The notes under the pieces: model-generated | Database searches by the model: none | The model's input: the letters and a program-made list of their open reading frames with translations, nothing else | Told to the model about the DNA's origin: nothing | Assembly: GCF_900155885.1 (NCBI RefSeq) | Contig: NZ_FTMB01000003.1 | Coordinates: forward strand, 124,001 to 188,000 | Reading direction: 5' to 3' | DNA length: 64,000 bases | DNA from: Rhizobium sp. RU20A | GTDB lineage: Bacteria; Pseudomonadota; Alphaproteobacteria; Rhizobiales; Rhizobiaceae | Shown: positions 39,489 to 48,802 of the stretch, piece by piece | How the letters are laid out: each line of letters starts with the position of its first letter | Numbering within the stretch: the stretch's first letter is position 1 | Program-made: the position numbers and the translations under genes

Positions 39489-40778
39489 ATGCGACTTGGT
39501 GGAAGGCTCTCCGGAGCCATCGACGTACTCACGGATATCGAAACGCGGCGCCGGCCCGTGGCGGACGCGCTGAAGGACTGGGGCCTTTCGCACCGCTTTG
39601 CCGGCTCCGGCGACCGTGCCGCCATTGGCAACATCGTCTATGACGCGCTGCGCATGCGCCTTTCCCATGCCTTCCTGATGGACAGCGATGCGCCGGATGC
39701 CCTCGCCTTTGCCGTTCTCCTGCGCCAATGGGGCCTGTCAGCCGATGCGCTCGCCGCAGAGTTCGATGGCGACCGCTTTGCCCCGGCCCTGCCGTCGGCG
39801 GAAGCGCTTGCCGCTTTTGCCGCCCGCGATCTCGCCACCGCGCCTGACCATGTGCAGGCCGATATTCCCGACTGGCTGACGGCCTCCTTCTCCCGCTCCT
39901 TTGGCGACCGCTGGATCGCCGAGGCGCAGGCCCTCACGGGCCGTCCCGCGCTTGACCTGCGCGCCAACACGCTGAAGGCAAGCCGCGAGAAGGTGGTCAA
40001 GGCGCTCGATCGCTCCGGTGCGGAAGCCACGCGCATCGCGCGCCAGGGCGTGCGCATTCCCGCCGGCGACGGCGCATCGCGCCTGCCAAACGTGACCGCC
40101 GAACTCAGTTTCCAGAAGGGCTGGTTCGAGGTGCAGGACGAGGGCTCGCAGATCGTTGCCGATCTCGTTCTGGCCAAGGGCGGCGAACAGATCCTCGACT
40201 ATTGCGCCGGTGGCGGTGGCAAGACGCTGGCGCTCTCGGCCAGCATGGACAATCGCGGCCAGGTGCATGCCTATGACAGCGATCGCAAGCGGCTGGCACC
40301 GATCATCGAGCGGCTGAAGCGGGCCGGCACGCGCAATGTGCAGGTGCATGAGAGCCTTGAGAGCCTTTCCAGCCACACGGCCCGTTTCGACCGCGTGCTG
40401 ATCGACGCGCCCTGCACCGGCACCGGCACCTGGCGGCGGCGTCCGGACACCAAATGGCGCCTCACCCAGAAAAATCTCGAGGAGCGGCTGGAGCAGCAGC
40501 GCGAAGTGCTCGCCAACGCCTGCGCCTATGTGCGCCCCGGCGGTCACCTCGCCTATGTCACCTGTTCCATGCTGCCGGAGGAGAACGAGGAACAGGTGGC
40601 GCGCTTTGCGGCCGAGAACCCCGACTTCGTCATCCAGGATGCAACGGCGGACTGGACGGCCCTCTTCGGCCCTGAGGCCCCGAAGCCGCATTCGGCCGAC
40701 GGCCGGAGCGTCACGCTGACGCCGGCGACGACGCAAACCGATGGCTTCTTCTTCTGCCGCTTCCGCCGGGAGGCGTGA
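39489..40778 (+). CDS. RsmB/NOP-family rRNA (cytosine-5) methyltransferase
   Basis: A 429-aa SAM-dependent m5C methyltransferase. The catalytic signature is D-A-P-C-T-G-T-G-T-W, with the second Cys in T-C-S-M-L-P-E-E-N. The SAM site is D-Y-C-A-G-G-G-G-K-T-L. The N-terminus has the start of rhizobial relatives, M-R-L-G-G-R-L. The ATG at 39489 is preferred; ATG 39477 would add four residues and a TTG at 39426 more. It probably targets 16S or 23S rRNA. It follows the RlpA gene by 89 bases. Confidence 0.88.
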   Translation: MRLGGRLSGAIDVLTDIETRRRPVADALKDWGLSHRFAGSGDRAAIGNIVYDALRMRLSHAFLMDSDAPDALAFAVLLRQWGLSADALAAEFDGDRFAPALPSAEALAAFAARDLATAPDHVQADIPDWLTASFSRSFGDRWIAEAQALTGRPALDLRANTLKASREKVVKALDRSGAEATRIARQGVRIPAGDGASRLPNVTAELSFQKGWFEVQDEGSQIVADLVLAKGGEQILDYCAGGGGKTLALSASMDNRGQVHAYDSDRKRLAPIIERLKRAGTRNVQVHESLESLSSHTARFDRVLIDAPCTGTGTWRRRPDTKWRLTQKNLEERLEQQREVLANACAYVRPGGHLAYVTCSMLPEENEEQVARFAAENPDFVIQDATADWTALFGPEAPKPHSADGRSVTLTPATTQTDGFFFCRFRREA

Positions 40779-40833
40779 GCGGGCTGAGCATCTCCCGCCC
40801 GTTCGTCATCACGGCCTCCGGTCCCGTTTCTCT

Positions 40834-40915
40834 GTCATGCTCGGGCTTGACGCGAGCATCCATGCGACAGTCACCGAGCCAGCGGGCGGATCCTCGGGTC
40901 AAGCCCGAGGATGAC
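40834..40915. repeat. pair of inverted REP-like palindromes
   Basis: Two copies of a 28-base element lie in opposite orientation: the plus-strand copy GTCATGCTCGGGCTTGAC.. (40835-40862) and its reverse complement (40887-40915). Each can fold by itself: 40837-40843 with 40853-40859 (7 bp), and 40890-40898 with 40904-40912 (9 bp). It lies between the convergent methyltransferase and HPP genes and may serve as a bidirectional terminator. Confidence 0.65.
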
Positions 40916-41005
40916 GACGGGTGATGTTGGCGTTATCGACCGCATGCGGCTGATTCCACTCACGCCGCCAACAACCCGGCAGCGCACCAGAGAACCTTCC
41001 CCGCC

Positions 41006-41530
41006 TCACTCCACCGGTGCGGGACTTTCCTCGATGCGGATCGGATATTGCTGGCGGGGCGGGATGAGGTGATGCAGCGTCGCGATGGCAACGAGGAGGA
41101 CGCTGCCGATCATCACGACTTCCATGAGCACGACCCCGTTCATCTGCCCGGCGATCGCCACCAGCGGCACGGCGCCGGCCGGCGGATGGGTCACGCGCAG
41201 GAGCAGCATCAGCGCGATGGCAAGGCCGACGCCGACGGCACCCGCCAGCCACAGGCCGGGAAAGAGGCTGGTGGCGGCGAGCGCCAACAGGGCCGCCACA
41301 AGATAGCCGCCGACGACATTGGCAGGCTGGGCGAGCGGGCTCTTCGGCTGGCCGAACAGCAGCACGGCGCTGGCACCAAACGGCGCGATCAGCAAGGGGA
41401 GATGCGTCACCGTCGCCAGCGATCCGACGGCCGCCATGGCGAGGATCGCGCCGATGCAAGACTTCAGATGCAGGTGGGCATGCCCCTTTGGCTCGTGGCG
41501 CCGGAAGTAGTGCTTGACGTGATGGCGCAT
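41006..41530 (-). CDS. HPP-family membrane protein
   Basis: A 174-aa inner-membrane protein with four hydrophobic helices and the HPP motif in R-V-T-H-P-P-A-G-A. HPP proteins have been linked to nitrite transport in cyanobacteria and plastids, but the function is uncertain elsewhere. The ATG at 41530 gives M-R-H-H-V-K-H-Y-F, followed by the family core; the frame extends to 41623 without family sequence. It is divergent from the imelysin operon. Confidence 0.85.
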   Translation of the reverse strand: MRHHVKHYFRRHEPKGHAHLHLKSCIGAILAMAAVGSLATVTHLPLLIAPFGASAVLLFGQPKSPLAQPANVVGGYLVAALLALAATSLFPGLWLAGAVGVGLAIALMLLLRVTHPPAGAVPLVAIAGQMNGVVLMEVVMIGSVLLVAIATLHHLIPPRQQYPIRIEESPAPVE

Positions 41531-41807
41531 GGAAGCCCCGGATGATGACGGTGGATGCGCTGTGATATCGCGACCCGACCGGTCGGTAAATGCCGATTTT
41601 CTCGCCATATGCCCGAAAATCATTCATCTACAAGCGATGCGACGCCCTGTCACGCGCCGGTCACTTTAACTTTACTCTTTGACACCAGTTTAAATTTGCG
41701 CGAAGACATGCCGCCTGGGCGCCGCTGGAGAGGGTTTTCACGGCGTGTCATTGCTGGCCCTCCCAAACGATACGGGACCGTGCCGGCCGTCGAAATTAGG
41801 AGAGATC

Positions 41808-43091
41808 ATGTTGAGGACATCGTTGAAGGCCGCCGTCTTCGCGCTTGCCGCTTCCGTTGCCGTCGTGCCCGTCACGGCTGCCTTTGCCGCCGCACCGGAT
41901 GCCGCCGCCGTCGTCAAGCATTACGCCAATGTGGCCCACGCCAAATTCGAGGACGCCCTGACCACGGCCAAGGCGCTCGACGCGGCCATTGACAAGCTGA
42001 TCGCCGAACCCAGTGAAGAAACCCTGAAGGCGGCGCGCGCGGCCTGGCTCGTGGCGCGCAACCCCTATCAGGAAAGCGAAGTCTATCGATTCGGCAACCC
42101 GATCGTCGATGACTGGGAAGGGCGTGTGAACGCCTGGCCGCTGGACGAAGGCCTGATCGATTACGTCGATCCTTCCTATGGCAGCGAGAGCGACGAGAAC
42201 GCGCTCTTCACGGCAAATGTCATCGCCAATCCGAAGATCACCATCGACGGCCGGGAGGTCGATGCCTCCAAGATCACGCCAGAGCTTCTGGCCAGCGAAC
42301 TGCAGGAAGCAGGCGGTGTCGAGGCCAATGTGGCAACCGGCTATCACGCCATCGAATTCCTGCTCTGGGGCCAGGATCTCAACGGCACCGGACCCGGCGC
42401 CGGCAACCGACCCTATACGGACTACGACACCAAGGCCTGCACCAACGGCAATTGCGATCGCCGCGCCCAGTATCTGAAAGCGGCTTCTACGCTGCTGGTC
42501 TCCGATCTCGAGGAGATGGTCGGCAACTGGACGGTGGAAGGCGCTGCCACCAAGCAGGTGGAAGCCGATCCGAAGGCCGGCCTCGTCACCATCCTGACCG
42601 GCATGGGCTCGCTCTCCTACGGCGAACTTGCCGGCGAGCGCATGAAGCTCGGCCTTCTCCTCCATGATCCGGAAGAGGAGCACGATTGCTTCTCCGACAA
42701 CACTTACAATTCGCACCTGCATGATGCGATTGGCATCCGCTCCGCCTATACGGGCGAATACATCCGTGTCGACGGAACGAAGCTGACAGGCCCCTCGCTC
42801 TCCGAAATCGTCGCAGCCAAGGATCCGGCGCTCGACAAGGAAATGCGCGAAAAGCTCGACAAGACCGTTGCCGACATGGAAAAAATGGCCGAGCGCGGCA
42901 GGACCATCGAGGCCTATGACCAGATGATCGGTGAAGGCAATGCCGAGGGAAATGCCATCGTGCAGGCCCCGATCGATGACCTCATTGCCCAGTCGAAGAC
43001 GGTGGAGCGCGTTCTTGCCGCACTCGACCTCGGCACGATCAAGCTTGAAGGTTCCGACAGCCTGGATAATCCTAACGCGGTCTTCAAGTAA
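41808..43091 (+). CDS. imelysin-family iron-regulated lipoprotein-like protein
   Basis: A 427-aa periplasmic protein of the imelysin (peptidase M75-like, EfeO-related) family. It has a signal peptide (about 1-28, ending A-A-F-A-A) and two helical repeats. The H-x-x-E metal motif G-Y-H-A-I-E is at H180. The ATG at 41808 has TAGGAGAG just upstream. Imelysins are implicated in iron uptake or iron sensing. It is the first of a three-gene operon (imelysin, di-haem oxidoreductase, imelysin). Confidence 0.88.
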   Translation: MLRTSLKAAVFALAASVAVVPVTAAFAAAPDAAAVVKHYANVAHAKFEDALTTAKALDAAIDKLIAEPSEETLKAARAAWLVARNPYQESEVYRFGNPIVDDWEGRVNAWPLDEGLIDYVDPSYGSESDENALFTANVIANPKITIDGREVDASKITPELLASELQEAGGVEANVATGYHAIEFLLWGQDLNGTGPGAGNRPYTDYDTKACTNGNCDRRAQYLKAASTLLVSDLEEMVGNWTVEGAATKQVEADPKAGLVTILTGMGSLSYGELAGERMKLGLLLHDPEEEHDCFSDNTYNSHLHDAIGIRSAYTGEYIRVDGTKLTGPSLSEIVAAKDPALDKEMREKLDKTVADMEKMAERGRTIEAYDQMIGEGNAEGNAIVQAPIDDLIAQSKTVERVLAALDLGTIKLEGSDSLDNPNAVFK

Positions 43092-43152
43092 GAGGCCCGG
43101 ACGGGCCGAGACTTTCGCACCGGCCCGCCCCCTTTCAATCAAAGCGACCGAC

Positions 43153-44679
43153 ATGATGCTTCGCCCGGCCCTTTCGTTCGCGCTGTTTGCCCTGCTGGTC
43201 GCAGCGGCCACAGCGCACGGGGACGAGTCTGATCTTCCCGCGTCCCGCACGGATCTCTCCGCCAGCGATCTGAAGCGCGTCCAGTCCGTGACGGCGCCGA
43301 CGGCGGATTTTTCAAAGGCAGAGACGTTCGAAGCGATGAGTGGCGGGGCCGGCACATCGGTTGCCACCATCAACACCAATATTTTTTCGCACGGCTCGGA
43401 AAACCTGTCGCTTGAGGGCGAGGAACGCTTCAAGCTCGGCAATGCGCTGTTTCGAAAGCTTTGGGTTTCATCCCCTTCCTCGACGCAGGCCTCCGATGGG
43501 CTGGGTCCCCTCTTCAATGCGCGCTCCTGTCAGGAGTGTCACATCAAGGACGGGCGCGGCCACCCGCCGGGCCCGGACGGTATCGCGACCTCGATGTTCC
43601 TGCGCCTCGCCCGCCCGGCCGAAACGGCCGAGGAGGCCGACGCCATCGCGCGGCACGCCCTCGCAAACCTGCCCGACCCCGTCTACGGCACGCAGCTTCA
43701 GGACCGCGCCGTGCCGGGCCTGGCCGCCGAGGGGCGCATGACGATCCGTTACACGGAAGTGCCGGTGACGCTCGCAGGCGGCGAGATCGTGTCGCTGCGC
43801 CGGCCCGTCTATGGCGTTGCGGACCTTGCCTATGGTCCTTTGGGCGAGGCGACGACGCTCTCGCCCCGCGTGACCCCGGCCATGATCGGGCTTGGCCTGA
43901 TCGAGGCGATCCATCCGGCCGACATCCTCGCCGGCGCAGATCCCGACGATCACGATCATGACGGGATCAGCGGCAAGGCGTCGCTGGCGCGCGATCCCGC
44001 CACGCATGGGCTCATGCTCGGCCGGTTCGGCTGGAAGGCGCAGGTGCCGACCATCCGCCAGCAGACGGCGGACGCCTTTGCCGGCGATATCGGCATTTCC
44101 TCCCCCGATGCACGGCGCGACCATGGCGACTGCATGCCGGCCCAGACGGCCTGTCTTGCGCTGCCGACCGGGGTGCAGCCACGGCTTGGCGATACGGAAG
44201 CGCCGAACCCGGTGCTCGATCTCGTTTCCTTCTATTCGCGGCACCTTGCCGTGCCCGCCCGACGCAAGGCCAGCCTGCCGGAGACCCTTTCCGGCAAGAA
44301 GATCTTCTACGAAACCGGCTGCACCGCGTGCCACCGGCCGAAATTCGTGACGCGGCGCGACACGGAGGATCAGGCGCTCGCCTTTCAACTGATCTGGCCC
44401 TATTCGGATTTCCTGCTGCATGACATGGGCGAATGGCTTGCCGACGGGCAGGCGGTGGGCGATGCCGATGGGCGGGAATGGCGCACGCCGCCGCTCTGGG
44501 GCATTGGCCTCACCGAAACCGTCAGCGGGCATACATTCTTTCTCCATGACGGCCGGGCGCGAAACCTGACCGAAGCCATTTTGTGGCATGGCGGCGAGGC
44601 CAAGGCCGCCCGTGACAGGTTCGCGGCGCTCGACGCCGCCGACCGCAAAGCTCTATTGACCTTCCTGGAGTCCCTTTGA
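43153..44679 (+). CDS. di-haem oxidoreductase (DUF1111 family)
   Basis: A 508-aa periplasmic cytochrome with a signal peptide (about 1-23). Two haem c sites, C-Q-E-C-H (C126) and C-T-A-C-H (C390), and a W-K-A-Q-V-P-x-I-R-Q-Q-T core mark the DUF1111 family of putative thiol or substrate oxidoreductases often found beside imelysins. It would transfer electrons during periplasmic metal handling, but its reaction is not established. It lies 61 bases after the first imelysin and overlaps the second by four bases (ATGA). The ATG at 43153 is followed by a second at 43156. Confidence 0.88.
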   Translation: MMLRPALSFALFALLVAAATAHGDESDLPASRTDLSASDLKRVQSVTAPTADFSKAETFEAMSGGAGTSVATINTNIFSHGSENLSLEGEERFKLGNALFRKLWVSSPSSTQASDGLGPLFNARSCQECHIKDGRGHPPGPDGIATSMFLRLARPAETAEEADAIARHALANLPDPVYGTQLQDRAVPGLAAEGRMTIRYTEVPVTLAGGEIVSLRRPVYGVADLAYGPLGEATTLSPRVTPAMIGLGLIEAIHPADILAGADPDDHDHDGISGKASLARDPATHGLMLGRFGWKAQVPTIRQQTADAFAGDIGISSPDARRDHGDCMPAQTACLALPTGVQPRLGDTEAPNPVLDLVSFYSRHLAVPARRKASLPETLSGKKIFYETGCTACHRPKFVTRRDTEDQALAFQLIWPYSDFLLHDMGEWLADGQAVGDADGREWRTPPLWGIGLTETVSGHTFFLHDGRARNLTEAILWHGGEAKAARDRFAALDAADRKALLTFLESL

Positions 44680-45845
44680 TGATGCGGACATTCACTCGCG
44701 GCCTGTCCTTGGCGCTTGCACTTGCTCTTCCCCTGTCGCTGACGGCGCCTGCCGCCCGCGCGCAGGATGCCAATCCGGTTTCCCCGGGCCTCAACGAGGC
44801 GGCGCTGCCGGGCGTTATGGAAAAGGCGGTCACCGGATTCATCCGCCCCGGCTATGCGGCGCTCACGGCCTCCACGCAGGCCCTCGGCACCGCGACCCAA
44901 ACGCTGTGCGCGTCTCCGTCAAAGGACAATCTCAACGCGGCCCGCAAGGCTTTTAACGATGTGGTCGCCAAATGGTCGCGCGTGGAGATCCTGCGCGTCG
45001 GCCCGGCGCTCGAAGAAAACCGTTTCGAGCGCTTCCTGTTCTTCCCTGATCGCAAGGGCCTTGCCCTCAAGCAGTTGCAGGCGATCCTCTCGACCAAAGA
45101 CAAGACAGCGCTGACGGCCGAGGGCCTCAAGGGCAAGAGCGTCGCCATTCAGGGGCTCGGCCCGCTCGAATATCTGCTTTACGGCACCGGCAACGAGACG
45201 CTGGCGACGGGCGATGATTTCCGCTGCCGCTACGCGATGGCGATCGCCGCCAATCTCGGCTCCATCGCTTCGGAGTTTGAAGCGGCCTGGAAGGCGCCCG
45301 GGGGGATCGGCGATGCCTGGATGAAGCCAGGCGCCAACAATCCCGTGTTCCGCACCCCGCAGGAAGCGGCCGGGGCGCTGCTCGGCGTCCTCGTTCACGG
45401 CGCGGAGACCGTACAGGACCAGCGCATCCGCGTGTTCTTCGGCGGCGGCGCCACGCCGATTTCGGCTGAGCCCAATGCTACCGGCAAGGATCCGATCCGT
45501 GACAAGCCGAAGTCGGCGCCCTACTGGCGCTCGGCCAACACCTTTCCCTCCATCGCCGACAATCTTCAGGGCCTGTCCGACCTCTTCGCGATCTCCGACA
45601 TGGCGACGCTGCTGCCGGAAGGCGACGCTTCGATCGCCGGCTCCATTGCCTTCGTGTTCAGGTCCGCCACGACCGCTGCCCGGGCCATCAACGCGCCCGT
45701 GGACGCGGCGCTTGCCGACCCGGACCTGCGCGGCAAGATCACCTTTCTTGAGCTGAACACAAACGATCTCGTCGACCGGCTGAACCACGATTTCGGCGGC
45801 GCGATCGGGCTGGGCGCCGGATTTTCCTTCGCCGACGGCGACTGA
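44676..45845 (+). CDS. second imelysin-family protein
   Basis: A 389-aa periplasmic imelysin-like protein with a signal peptide (about 1-29, ending A-R-A-Q-D). The usual H-x-x-E appears here as P-L-E-Y-L-L-Y-G, so the metal-binding His is missing. It is divergent in sequence from the first imelysin. Its start overlaps the di-haem oxidoreductase stop, which supports translation coupling. A hairpin follows the stop by about 60 bases. Confidence 0.85.
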   Translation: MMMRTFTRGLSLALALALPLSLTAPAARAQDANPVSPGLNEAALPGVMEKAVTGFIRPGYAALTASTQALGTATQTLCASPSKDNLNAARKAFNDVVAKWSRVEILRVGPALEENRFERFLFFPDRKGLALKQLQAILSTKDKTALTAEGLKGKSVAIQGLGPLEYLLYGTGNETLATGDDFRCRYAMAIAANLGSIASEFEAAWKAPGGIGDAWMKPGANNPVFRTPQEAAGALLGVLVHGAETVQDQRIRVFFGGGATPISAEPNATGKDPIRDKPKSAPYWRSANTFPSIADNLQGLSDLFAISDMATLLPEGDASIAGSIAFVFRSATTAARAINAPVDAALADPDLRGKITFLELNTNDLVDRLNHDFGGAIGLGAGFSFADGD

Positions 45846-45900
45846 CATCGCTGCAGTCGCGAAGGATTGACTTTGCGTTGCAACCGGCTCATCTCAAGGC

Positions 45901-45922
45901 CATGCCGGCGCGCACCGGCATG
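45901..45922 (+). terminator. hairpin after the second imelysin gene
   Basis: Perfect 8-bp stem (45901-45908 with 45915-45922), 6-base loop, followed by CTT. It may separate the imelysin operon from corA. Confidence 0.4.
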
Positions 45923-46049
45923 CTTCACCACAAGGTCCAACCGCACCGAACCCCGTCAGTCCACCTCGCTAGAGGTGCCCTGTATCGGCTGGCCCTTGAG
46001 GATCAGGGCTCCGGTCCTTGCAGGATGACACGCCCGATTGGAGCCCGAC

Positions 46050-47042
46050 ATGCTGCAGACCTATTCGAGCCGCCCGGTCCTTTCCGCCCAGCCAGACGAG
46101 ACGCCGGCCGGGATGGCATCCGGTGCCCGCCCTATCTGGTTCGACCTCCTCAACCCGACGCCTGCGGAAACGCGCGAGGTGGAAGCCCATCTCGGCATCG
46201 AGATCCCGACGCGCGACGAGATGCAGGAAATCGAGCTGTCCGCCCGGCTCTACCAGGAGGCAGGCGCCGAATTCATGACGGTGACGGTGGCGACCGAACT
46301 CGACGGCGACGAGCCGGTGAAGGCGCCCATCTCCTTCATCATGAAGGACGGCACGCTGGTGACGGTGCGCTATGCCGATCCCAAACCCTTTCAGCTTTTT
46401 GCTGCCCGCCTGCAGCGCCAGAATGGTACGCTGTGCGACAGCGGCGAACAGGTGCTGCTCTGTCTCATTGAGGCGACAGTGGATCGGATGGCGGATGTGC
46501 TGGAGCGTGTCGGCAACGATATCGACGCCGTCTCGCGCGAGGTGTTCAGCCGGAAGAAGCAGACGGTGACGAAGAAGACCCGGAATCTCGAACAGCTGAT
46601 CGCCCAGATCGGCGGCAAGGGCGAGGTGCTGACCACGGCGCGCGAAAGCCTGGTCAGCATCGCCCGCATGGTTGCCTATTACATGGCGGTCGAGGGCAAG
46701 GCGCTGCGCAAAAGCGGCAAGGACAGCCGCCAGCGCATGAAGCTCGTGCAGCGCGACGCCGCCTCGCTCGGCGATCACGCGCAGTTCCTCTCCGCCAAGA
46801 TCAACTTCCTGCTGGACGCGACGCTCGGCCTTATCAATCTCGAGCAGAACCAGATCATCAAGATCTTCTCGGTTGCCGCCGTCGTCTTCCTGCCGCCGAC
46901 GCTGGTTGCGTCCATCTATGGCATGAATTTCCAGCTGATGCCGGAACTCTCCTGGCAGTTCGGCTATCCCTTCGCCATCGGCCTGATGATGCTGTCGGCG
47001 CTGCTTCCCTATCTCTATTTCAAGCGCAAGGGCTGGCTCTGA
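46050..47042 (+). CDS. corA: CorA-type magnesium/divalent cation transporter
   Basis: A 330-aa inner-membrane channel protein. It has a long cytoplasmic funnel, two C-terminal helices, and the signature Y-G-M-N-F between them (G-M-N selectivity loop). The start is ATG 46050; a TTG at 46038 is an alternative. CorA moves Mg2+ and, in relatives, Co2+ or Ni2+. It sits between the imelysin genes and the DUF1513 gene, which are often adjacent in relatives, so it looks like an insertion in that set. Confidence 0.93.
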   Translation: MLQTYSSRPVLSAQPDETPAGMASGARPIWFDLLNPTPAETREVEAHLGIEIPTRDEMQEIELSARLYQEAGAEFMTVTVATELDGDEPVKAPISFIMKDGTLVTVRYADPKPFQLFAARLQRQNGTLCDSGEQVLLCLIEATVDRMADVLERVGNDIDAVSREVFSRKKQTVTKKTRNLEQLIAQIGGKGEVLTTARESLVSIARMVAYYMAVEGKALRKSGKDSRQRMKLVQRDAASLGDHAQFLSAKINFLLDATLGLINLEQNQIIKIFSVAAVVFLPPTLVASIYGMNFQLMPELSWQFGYPFAIGLMMLSALLPYLYFKRKGWL

Positions 47043-47065
47043 CCGACCACATCGAGGTTTCTGCG

Positions 47066-48157
47066 ATGATGCACCGCATGCCGGTAAAGTCTCTGCTCGA
47101 ACGCCGCAGTTTTCTGAAGATGGCGGGGGCCGCCTGGGCTCTCGGCCTTGCGCCTCAGGGCACCGAGGCATTGGCGCGCGCCGAAGCGGTCTACGCCTCC
47201 GCCTTTATGGATCGCAGCGGCGCCTATGGCATCGCCACCATCAGCGAGCGCGGCGAGATCATCGAGCGCGTGGGGCTGCCGGCCCGCGCCCACGGGCTTG
47301 CCGCCAGCGCCGATGGCAGCCGCGCGGTCGCCTTTGCCCGGCGACCAGGCACCTTCGCACTGGTCTTCAGCCCCGACCGCCGCTTCGCGCCGGTGACGAT
47401 CAGCGCGGCTGAGGGCCGGCATTTCTTCGGCCATGGCTGCTTTTCCGCCGATGGCCGGCTGCTCTATGCGACCGAGAACGATTTCGATGCCAATCGCGGT
47501 ATGATCGGCGTCTATGACGGCACGGATGGCTATCGTCGTATCGGCGAGTTCCAGACCTTCGGCATCGGCCCACACGACATGACGATGTCGGGCGATGGCA
47601 CGCTGCTGGCCGTTGCCAATGGCGGCATCGAGACCCATCCGGATTTCGGCCGCACCAAGCTCAATCTCGATCATATGGATCCGTCACTGTCGCTGATCGA
47701 TGCGACAAGCGGCGCGCTCATCGAGCGCCATACGCTGCCTGCCTCTCTCAAGGCGCTCTCCACCCGGCATCTCGATATCGATGCGGCGGGGCGCATCTGG
47801 TTTGCCTGCCAGTGGGAGGGCGCGCGCGATGCCGCCCCGCCGCTTGCCGGCTCGTTCCGCCGCGGCGAGGATCTCACCTTCCTCTCCCTGCCCGAGGACA
47901 CGACCGCCCGGCTTGCCAACTACATCGGCGCCGTCGCCATCGACCGGCAGCGCGATCTCGTCGGCCTCACCTCTCCCATCGGAAACAGCTTTGTCGTCGT
48001 CGATGCCAAAAGCAGCCGTGTCCTCAGCGAGACTAGCGTCGATCAGGTCGCGGGCATTGCAGCCGGGCCGCAGGATTTCGCAGTCTCGGACTATCGCGGC
48101 GGCTTTGCCGGCAAGTCGAGCCCGGTTGCCTGGGACCAGCATATCGTTCGGCTGTAA
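47066..48157 (+). CDS. DUF1513 protein with a Tat-type signal
   Basis: A 363-aa exported protein. The N-terminus has a twin-arginine signal, E-R-R-S-F-L-K-M-A-G-A-A, with cleavage near A-L-A-R-A (about 37). The rest has a beta-propeller-like composition (repeated A-F/S-P-D and G-H-D/M stretches). DUF1513 genes are commonly found with imelysin and di-haem oxidoreductase genes. The use of Tat suggests export in folded form, possibly with a cofactor. It is 23 bases from corA. Confidence 0.85.
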   Translation: MMHRMPVKSLLERRSFLKMAGAAWALGLAPQGTEALARAEAVYASAFMDRSGAYGIATISERGEIIERVGLPARAHGLAASADGSRAVAFARRPGTFALVFSPDRRFAPVTISAAEGRHFFGHGCFSADGRLLYATENDFDANRGMIGVYDGTDGYRRIGEFQTFGIGPHDMTMSGDGTLLAVANGGIETHPDFGRTKLNLDHMDPSLSLIDATSGALIERHTLPASLKALSTRHLDIDAAGRIWFACQWEGARDAAPPLAGSFRRGEDLTFLSLPEDTTARLANYIGAVAIDRQRDLVGLTSPIGNSFVVVDAKSSRVLSETSVDQVAGIAAGPQDFAVSDYRGGFAGKSSPVAWDQHIVRL

Positions 48158-48221
48158 GTGCCCTTGCCGCGCCGATCCTGCCTGCTGGAAGCGGAAGCAT
48201 CAGGCGCTATATAGTGTCGCC

Positions 48222-48674
48222 ATGAAACGAACCCTCGTCACCCTGCTCTTCGTCGCCGGCGTCGTCGCTCTCGGCAGCCTCATCGGCCTCCTCAACATGC
48301 CGGGCCCCTGGTATCAGGGCCTTGCAAAACCCGCCTTCAATCCGCCCAACTGGATTTTTGGCCCCGTCTGGACGGTGCTCTACGCCTTTATCGGCGTTGC
48401 CGGCGCGCGCACCTTCCTCGATCATCGCCACAGCCAGGCCATGCGGCTGTGGGTGGCGCAGATGGTGCTGAATTTCGCGTGGTCGCCGATGTTCTTCGGC
48501 GCCGAACAGATCCTCGGCGCCTTTATCATCGTCATCGCCATGCTGATCGCCATCCTGCTCTTCATCCGCGCCAGCTGGCATCAGGACCGTCTCTCGGCCT
48601 TGTTGTTCCTGCCCTATGCGGCGTGGGTGGCCTTTGCGAGCCTGCTCAACGGCTCGATTCTTTACCTCAATTGA
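48222..48674 (+). CDS. tspO: TspO/MBR-family tryptophan-rich sensory protein
   Basis: A 150-aa inner-membrane protein with five helices and the P-G-P-W-Y-Q-G-L-x-K-P-x-F-N-P-P-N-W-I-F-G-P-V-W family start. TspO proteins bind porphyrins and modulate tetrapyrrole and stress responses in alphaproteobacteria. The ATG at 48222 gives the standard length; the frame upstream is out of family. Confidence 0.92.
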   Translation: MKRTLVTLLFVAGVVALGSLIGLLNMPGPWYQGLAKPAFNPPNWIFGPVWTVLYAFIGVAGARTFLDHRHSQAMRLWVAQMVLNFAWSPMFFGAEQILGAFIIVIAMLIAILLFIRASWHQDRLSALLFLPYAAWVAFASLLNGSILYLN

Positions 48675-48802
48675 CGACCGGGCGGCGGGGCACGCAACCG
48701 CGTTTGCCTTTTGCTTGTTTCGGGCGCGCGGGCGTGCAACTGTTTGCCCGTGCGCTGCAGCATCCGGCTCGGCGACGACCCGACAGAAACCGACCCGAAC
48801 CG

